Source of the DNA: Bidens hawaiensis
Lineage: Eukaryota > Streptophyta > Magnoliopsida > Asterales > Asteraceae
Length of the DNA: 64,000 nucleotides
Direction: 5' to 3'
Assembly (NCBI GenBank): GCA_021521415.1
Contig: JAIQDT010007647.1
Coordinates: 62,001-126,000 of the forward strand
The translations under genes were made by a program, and so were the position numbers. Position 1 is the stretch's first letter; each line of letters begins with the position of its first letter. The notes beneath the pieces were generated by a model, which was given only the letters and a program-made list of their open reading frames with translations, was not told the DNA's origin and made no database searches. Of this stretch, positions 58,497 through 64,000 are shown one piece after another.

Positions 58497-58550
58497 TTTT
58501 CCAGAAGTTTTGAAAAAAAAACTGAAAAAGAATAAGTTCTAGCTTTTTAT

Positions 58551-58566
58551 GCACGGATGGCGCCAA
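58551..58566 (-). promoter_or_regulatory. Tat element primer binding site
   Basis: TTGGCGCCATCCGTGC on the minus strand directly abuts the LTR end. It resembles the TGGCGCCGTCTGTGG-type site of Tat-branch elements, with changes. Confidence 0.7.
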
Positions 58567-59523
58567 TGAAGAAACACTAATCGACCCCGGGCAGATTACG
58601 GATAATCTGGGAGTTAAATAGATGTTTCCCACGAGGGTTAGGTCTGGCAAGATGATTATTCTTCTGCTGACCTGCAAAACAGACACCGTAAGCTCGTCAC
58701 TGAGAAGGGGGGGTTCCTCCTTGTGACCACCCTCCGGCGTGAGAATCAGACTAGATTGCTCTGAATATAAGTGTATATTAAGAGAAATAGCTAGTGAAGA
58801 TAAGATGATGATACCGTTCCAAGGTGTTGGAGTATTTATAGTCGAATGAAGGTTTCCAAGCAGGTACAGCCAGCTGTATACTGTTCCTTTTCCACCAACC
58901 GTGGGCTACGTACGTGCCATGATGAGGGTTGGTGGGTAAGCAGCGGCTGATAGTGACATTGCCGGCTGTGTACTATTCCTTTTCCACCAACTATGGGCTA
59001 TGTACGTGCCACGATGAGGGTTGGTGGGTAGGCAGCGGCTGATAGTGACATTCCGTATTAGAGCATGTTCCTCCTCGTACTGTTGTCGGTGAGCTGTCAC
59101 CCTGTGATTGGCTCATGGGCTGCTCTGGTCAGATCTTGTCTATTTTGTCCATACCTTGGCAGGTATAGTACGAAAGATCTTCCAGAAGCGTACGGACTGG
59201 CTCATTTGGGCGGGAGTATTCCCGCCTTGCTCATTCCTTCAGGTGACATTACTGAATTATTTAGAGTTAGTGCCTTGTGCGTGTAGCCTTGCTATTAGTG
59301 CGGGTAGCCTTCCCTGATGGCTTGTATCCGCAGCTGCGGGAACAGGCGGGTTACTTCACCATTTGGAGGCTTTTCCTGCTGGAACAGCTAGCGTATTGCG
59401 CGTAAGGTCTTCTTCTCTCTGAGCATGGTGGGTCCTGCGGAATCAGTTGGTCCTTGCGCAGACGTCCCTCTTCAAGGTGAGTCTTGCGGGTCCAACTGGG
59501 CTCTGCTGGGACCTACCTCTTCA
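58567..59523 (-). mobile_element. 5' LTR of the Tat element (957 bp)
   Basis: The plus-strand ends are TGAAGA...TCTTCA, a perfect 6-bp inverted pair. TATAAATA on the minus strand (58833-58840) is the likely promoter. A 92-bp tandem duplication lies at 58870-59053. No second copy of this LTR occurs in the window. Confidence 0.82.
58870..59053. repeat. 92-bp tandem duplication in the Tat LTR
   Basis: 58870-58961 and 58962-59053 are near-identical. Both carry 'ccttttccacc' and 'gatgagggttggtgggta'. They lie on the U3 side of the TATA box, so this is a duplicated upstream region. Confidence 0.93.
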
Positions 59524-59607
59524 ATCTGGTTTGAAATTTGGAATAGGCTTTTTAACCTTTATTATTCATATATCTTCTTTCATTTTTAGTTATGTACATG
59601 TATTATA

Positions 59608-60203
59608 GGGTAAAGTTAAAACAGGGAGACAAAAACGAGAAGTATGAGAAAGATTTGTGATCACACAAAAAACATTTTAAAAATAAATTCAAAAAAAGTC
59701 ATAACTCAAAATATAAATAAAAAACAAAAAAAAAATTTAAAAACTAAAATGTTTCCGCCAACATTCATGTTAAAAAAATTGACGAAAAGACACAATGGCG
59801 AGATCAAAGACACAATGACGAAAATGAACAAAAGTCACAATTATAACTAAAAAAGACACAATAGATCGCAAAATATAACACAATGCCGACAAAATATAGC
59901 ACAATGTTGAGTAATACAACACAATATAAATAAAAAAAAGACACAATGTCAAGGAAAAAGACACAATCAATGACGAAAGTAAACACAAAACACAATGATA
60001 AACAAAAAGACACGACTTTTTTTCACTTAACATTGTGTTTTTTTATATGAACGAGAAAGACGTTGGAAACATTTTTTTGTTTTTAATTTTTTCGGTTTTT
60101 TATTAAATTTTGAGTTCTGATTTTTTTTAAAAAATTTTGAGGGGTTTTTTTGTGTGGCTAAAAATCATTCTCATTTTTGTTCCCTTTGTAGAATAATTTA
60201 ACC
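59608..60203. mobile_element. Mutator-like MITE with about 170-bp inverted ends and a 10-bp target duplication
   Basis: The element starts GGGTAAAGTTAAAAC and ends AATAATTTAACCC. The left (59608-59775) and right (about 60040-60203) arms are reverse complements with mismatches, for example acacaaaaaac against its inverse and 'aatgtttcc' against 'ggaaacatt'. It is flanked by perfect ATGTATTATA duplications (59598-59607 and 60204-60213), the length typical of Mutator-like elements. The 260-bp centre repeats 'agacacaatg'. It has no transposase. It lies in intron 1 of hydrolase copy B. Confidence 0.88.
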
Positions 60204-61123
60204 CATGTATTATAATCCATAACCATTTTTATCATTTTTAAATTTATAATAGAAACAAAAGAGATTTTATATATAGATAAAAAAGGTTCAAAACACTAAA
60301 CCATCAAAACCAGCCTCTCTAGTTTACCCACCCAACTAGACAAGCTTGGTTTGTCTTTTCATAAAATCTTAGTTAGCAGTTTGGTCTCGAATTTTAACAA
60401 TATCCACCTAAACGGACCATGAACCACCCTCTAGACTAAAAAGTAAAAACACATAGCTGAGATAGATATTTTCAAGGTACATATAACTTTAAATTCTTAG
60501 ATTTCTATTTCTATAGAGTCCGAGTTCAAGAAGATTGAAAACGTTTATAAGAATTTCCGAATCAGATTAAGAGTAACCGACACCCGACCACACGTAAGCG
60601 GTTCCATAAACCAGAAACAAAGCTGAAATGAACAATAATTTCAGAAAAAAATCATTTTTAAAACCAACCCGTTTTAACCCGAACTATGTTCTAATCAGAC
60701 TCCTTTCAACCTTAACCCGTTCTCTTAACCAATCCGTTTGCCTGTCCTATTATTACCAGAATTCCAAATTCAAAAATAAAAGTAAACCTGCAATGGCAGA
60801 GCATCCATATTTGCTCTTAAAGCAACAAACGGAGGCTCACCGGAGCCGATGAATCCAACAACACCAGTAACTGCAACCGGGTGTTTGTAAGGAATACCCA
60901 AGTGATCCAACTGAGCTCTGATAAGTTTACTTGTTTCGTATTCTTGAAAACCCAGCTCAGGATTTTCGTGTATCTTTCTCCCGATTCCTACCATCCACTC
61001 AAACACTTCTTCTTTCTTCGCAAGTTCAAGAAATTGTTGCGAAATCTTGGAAACCCCATTTGTGAATTGAGGTTTAAGAACAGAAACGAACAAGATCATC
61101 GAAACCCATTTCAAAAAAATCAT

Positions 61124-61787
61124 TTTTTTTGGATGTGAGGAACCGGTTTGATGATGAAATTGAGTTTGCTTGTAAAGTTGAGTCTTGTGGCGCCAAACTT
61201 AAAGTGTACAATGCTCCCTACCGTTAACTTTTTAAGGAAAAATCCAAATAAATTACCACTTTTAATATTGAAAAAAAAATCCCTAAAATGATAACTTTTA
61301 ACGCGTCTTTTCATCCTCTTTATTGTCTTCTAAACGTTTTTCCATCCCCTTTGTAAGGACCACACAACTTAAAACCAACTAGTAAAATTTGTATTTATAT
61401 AATATTATTTAATTTTAAACATTTAAATATGAAAATGACAAGTTATAAAAATAACAAAACTTTTATATAACAAATTATTATTTTTAAATTTTAAAAAATA
61501 GTTCTCTCCTCATTCGAAACCAGCATCGAAACTGTATGTCGTTAAACGTGCAACTGTCGGTAAAATAGCCTTCTACTAACCAATTATGAGCTCCTTCACG
61601 ATCATGAAAACTTGGTGCTTGGCGGATTGGCATCCGAGTCGAGGTCGGGCTCGAACGGAGCTCTCATAATGATGCCGCATAAGCGACATGGGTACGAACA
61701 ATACAAAGATCATCTCGTCCTCGGTGAATGAGCTTGATGATATGGATAATGCATCGGAATCCTTATATTTCTTTAAACATAAAAGTG
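61124..61787. other. 5' flank of copy B, and transposon-like fragment joined to copy C
   Basis: 61124-61200 matches the 5' flank of copy A and is likely copy B leader. 61200-61560 is AT-rich and empty. At 61565-61787 a minus-strand frame continues exon 3 of copy C into unrelated sequence (SISSSSFTEDEMIFVLFV, then MSLMRHHYESSVRARPR). Ser-rich acidic starts of this kind occur in PIF/Harbinger-type transposon proteins, but the match is only a guess. Confidence 0.4.
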
Positions 61788-63302
61788 GTAAACTGACAAC
61801 AACGTTTGAGGCCGCTAAAATCGGGTCGATCGAGTGCTGAGGGATAGCAGCATGACCTCCTTTTCCGGTTATAACCGCTTCAAAAACACCACTTCCCGCC
61901 AATATAGTACCAGACCGAGCGAAAACTTGACCAAGAGGTTGTTCGGGAGAAACATGTAAACCGAATATGGCTGTCACATTCTCAAGATATCCACTATCCA
62001 CCACCACTTTTGCACCGCCTCCGCCTTCCTCTGCCGGTTGGAAAACCAGCACTACCGTCCCCTGCCAACGGTCAAACAGGTTGAAGGTAATCTAAAGTGC
62101 AGTTTTAATGCATACAACCATGATCACTTTGTTAAAAGGTGTATATAATTGTAATGAGATAGTTTCTGTAGTCATATTAAGCAAATTAAAAAAAGTATAA
62201 TATATGGGCAACAGCCAACAAGTGGTAATAAAAAGTTGCAATTCAACTGTTTTGACCAGATTAAAGTTGGGAAAAAAATGATTGCAGGGTTGCAATGAGA
62301 TAATTAAGTAGATTAAAGTTGAGGATAGTTTGGTAATTTCATATTTAGCTTAATAATAACTTTTCATGCATCTAATATTTAATTTGTTAATTATCCAAGC
62401 CTGATTATTTTAACTATAGCTAATCAATAATCAAGATTATAGTTAGTAGTTGCCAAACACTCTAAAATGACTTCAAATGTAAATAATCAGTTTAGACATA
62501 CATCCAGTTATCCAAACATCCCCAAAGTATTGATTATGCTCCTTCAAGCAGGTGACTTTATTTTATTAAAATAAATATACTGAATTGAAACATACAAACA
62601 TACCTTGAGAAGATGAGTATGGTTTTTGAGAATCTTGGCAGCTCCAAGAAGCATGGTGACATGGCTGTCATGACCACATGCATGCATCATTCCGGGAACT
62701 TTACTCTTATGTTCCCATTCCACCGTATATGTAGTTATGTATATGTATAACAATCATGAACACCTGTATCATATTAAAAGTTTTAGTATAAATTAGTGAT
62801 TTTAAAAAGAAAAAAAAATTATAAATCAGTTTAAACAGCCAAATCGTAGTAACCAGCCCTGACCGATGGACCCACCCAACCCGACTAGTTTGGTATGTCG
62901 TTTCGCAGTATTTAGCTGTTGAGAACTTAAGTCAAAACCGACTGAACCCGACCATGAATAATCTACCTGCAATGGAAGAGCATCCATGTCTGCCCTTAAA
63001 GCAACAAACGGAGGCTCACCGGAGCCGATGAACCCAACAACACCCGTAACCGCAACCGGGTGTTTGTATGAAATCCCCAACTGATCCAGTTGAGCTCTGA
63101 TAAGCTTACTTGTTTCGTATTCTTCAAAACCCAGTTCAGGATTCTCGTGTAGCTTTCTCCTGATATCTACCATCCACTCGAACACTTGTTCTTTCTTCGC
63201 AAATTCAAGAAACTGCTGCGAAATCTCGGAAACCCCGTTTGTAATTTGAGGTTTAACAACAGAAACGATCAAGATTATCAAAACCCACTTCGAAAGATTC
63301 AT
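61788..63302 (-). pseudogene. ILR1-like IAA-amino-acid hydrolase, copy C (3'-truncated)
   Basis: E1 is 63302-62967 (336 nt, intact: signal peptide [14 protein letters not shown], then [20 protein letters not shown] and [14 protein letters not shown]). E2 is about 62724-62604 ([28 protein letters not shown]). E3 runs from 62061 to the break at about 61788 ([20 protein letters not shown], then [20 protein letters not shown]). The E2 acceptor is damaged: 'gattag|gaaatggtgg' of copies A and B reads 'catatacggtgg', with no AG at the junction. After VVSL the homology stops, and exons 4 and 5, with the last metal-binding His, are absent. I chose the start at 63302 by the signal peptide shared with copies A and B. 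It is a likely pseudogene, though its exons 1-3 are the least damaged. Confidence 0.85.
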
Positions 63303-63470
63303 TTTGGCTTTGGTGAGATTTGTCAAAGAAATCACCAGTAACTGAAGAAGATGAGTGTGTGTAAATAATAATAATAATAACAATAACATATAAGCGGATT
63401 GGCCGGCCGTTTTAGCACCCTGGTCGTCTCCGCCGTATTTTGTCATACATGTTACACAATTTCAGCACGT
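63303..63470 (-). promoter_or_regulatory. Putative promoter and leader of copy C
   Basis: Upstream of the ATG the minus strand has a (TTA)n leader tract (about 63364-63382), a weak TATA-like CTTATATG (63388-63395) and a CCAAT word (63399-63403). Spacing is tight, and the assignment is tentative. This flank differs from those of copies A and B. Confidence 0.3.
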
Positions 63471-63838
63471 GTTTTGTAAGGTGAACGCACATGCCAAGTG
63501 TTTAGGTTAGCTGGTTTTATGGTAGGCAACCTCCGCAAAAATTGAATTTGGACTTCTCACCATCCTTATCACTAAATCAAAAATTACACTAAAATTTACT
63601 ATGTTTTCTCTTTCCATTTCAATTAGATAATATTCTTAGAGTTTACTAATTATTGTTTTGGTTATATTATCATTATTATCATAACAAATAACTGATACTT
63701 ACTGCATTGTTACCACTGCGTCGTGACAACACGGTAGGTTTTGTTTTCTTATGTCTTTGTATATATGCATAACTAATATCTTAGTCTCAATAATTATATC
63801 TTTTATTCATAAGATGTATCCCATTATATTTATTTAAA
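63471..63838. other. No gene seen
   Basis: AT-rich flank between the hydrolase array and the LTR at the right edge. No repeat, RNA gene or ORF is supported. Confidence 0.5.
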
Positions 63839-64000
63839 TGTAGCATCCTAAATTTTTAGATGTTATCTAATAAATAAAATAATTATGGAGGAGAAAAGGG
63901 GCATATGAGAAAAGTTTTTGCCCTATTATAAAAGGATCATTTGGTAGCCACCATCATCACAATCTTCGTAGTTTATATATTCTAGATAGAAAAATGTTTG
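63839..64000 (+). mobile_element. Start of an LTR (TGTAGCATCC family), running off the right edge
   Basis: TGTAGCATCCTAAATTTT resembles the TGTAACATCC starts at 20293 and 35811. A TATA box (TATAAAA, 63927-63933) and a following 'gtagccaccatcatcacaatc' leader sit at about the same distance from the start. Only 162 bp are visible, so type and completeness are unknown. Confidence 0.55.

Larger units (their letters stand above)
54565..59523 (-). mobile_element. Tat-type Ty3/gypsy element, 3'-truncated, in intron 1 of copy B
   Basis: Minus-strand order: 5' LTR (59523-58567), primer site, gag, protease, RT, RNase H, second RNase H. The integrase and 3' LTR are missing, and element coding ends inside the second RNase H at about 54565, where hydrolase intron sequence resumes. 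A second, archaeal-like RNase H after the first is the mark of the Tat lineage (Ogre/Retand/TatIV-like). The intron sequence at 59524 onward resembles intron 1 of copy A, confirming insertion in the intron. No target duplication is expected because the left end is deleted. Confidence 0.88.
52113..61123 (-). pseudogene. ILR1-like IAA-amino-acid hydrolase, copy B (4-nt deletion; retrotransposon in intron 1)
   Basis: Exons (minus): E1 61123-60788 (336 nt), E2 54499-54378 (122), E3 54188-53874 (315), E4 53149-53021 (129), E5 52520-52113 (408). All borders have GT and AG. The encoded product would be about 437 aa. It has an N-terminal signal peptide ([14 protein letters not shown]), HACGHDAH with the metal-binding Cys and His, the catalytic Glu of QPAEEGG, the His of [11 protein letters not shown], the His of LHSPFFQ, and a C-terminal KDEL for ER retention. 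Two oddities: E2 is 4 nt shorter than in the other copies, just before the donor, which shifts the frame; and RADMDALP reads RANMDALP. A donor 4 nt further on would restore the frame, so some function cannot be excluded. Intron 1 (6.3 kb) holds the Tat element and a MULE-MITE. Confidence 0.88.

Noticed and set aside
63303..63446. N-terminal extension of copy C ([10 protein letters not shown])
   Set aside because: The signal peptide shared with copies A and B starts at 63302. The extension covers the TATA-like and CCAAT words and a (TTA)n leader.
1..64000. Organelle DNA insertion, rRNA genes, virus-derived genes or a new defence system
   Set aside because: No plastid, mitochondrial or rRNA motifs were seen. 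All RT-bearing regions fit LTR retrotransposons, and no gene cluster with an unexplained joint function is present.

Overview
This window reads as nuclear DNA of a flowering plant, most likely Asteraceae. It is AT-rich, with spliced plant-type genes (GT-AG introns), nested LTR retrotransposons, Mutator-like elements and microsatellites. There are no bacterial-type operons, rRNA genes or CRISPR arrays. The family guess rests on the remembered look of a long extra ORF in a SIRE/Maximus-type copia element, so it is an inference.

Roughly the left 33.5 kb is one nested retrotransposon stack. The host is a minus-strand Ty1/copia element. Its 5' LTR (33082-33472) and initiator-Met-type primer site lie at the right. 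Gag, protease, integrase, RT and RNase H follow leftward, then a large extra ORF. Five later insertions break it: an LTR at 29656-29969, an LTR of about 1.85 kb at about 25337-27187 with seven G-boxes, a solo LTR at 20293-22692 (TSD TATAA), a complete but dead Athila-type Ty3/gypsy element at 5816-17191, and an LTR running off the left edge (1-1053). Its own 3' LTR is outside the window. Two more solo LTRs follow 63 bp apart (33675-35747, TSD CGTGT; 35811-37983, TSD TGTTT). Then come a CACTA-like terminus, and the 3' end and LTR of another gypsy element (39429-41253).

The right third holds host genes. An apparently intact two-exon GT14 (BC10-like, DUF266/Branch) glycosyltransferase lies on the plus strand at 43854-46749. 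A long-inverted-repeat Mutator-like element sits about 0.4 kb upstream of its TATA box.

From 47503 to 63302 there are three minus-strand tandem copies of an ILR1-like IAA-amino-acid hydrolase (M20 amidohydrolase), here named A, B and C from left to right. All three are damaged. A has 11-nt and 14-nt deletions and a frame-neutral loss of intron 2. B has a 4-nt deletion at the end of exon 2, and a truncated Tat-type gypsy element plus a Mutator-like MITE in intron 1. C lacks exons 4 and 5. B still encodes a C-terminal KDEL. The last 160 bp begin another LTR of the family seen at 1, 20.3 and 35.8 kb.

The window has only one likely functional gene. Its main interest lies in how the retroelements and the hydrolase array have decayed, and in fast-changing short-motif arrays at equivalent places in related LTRs.
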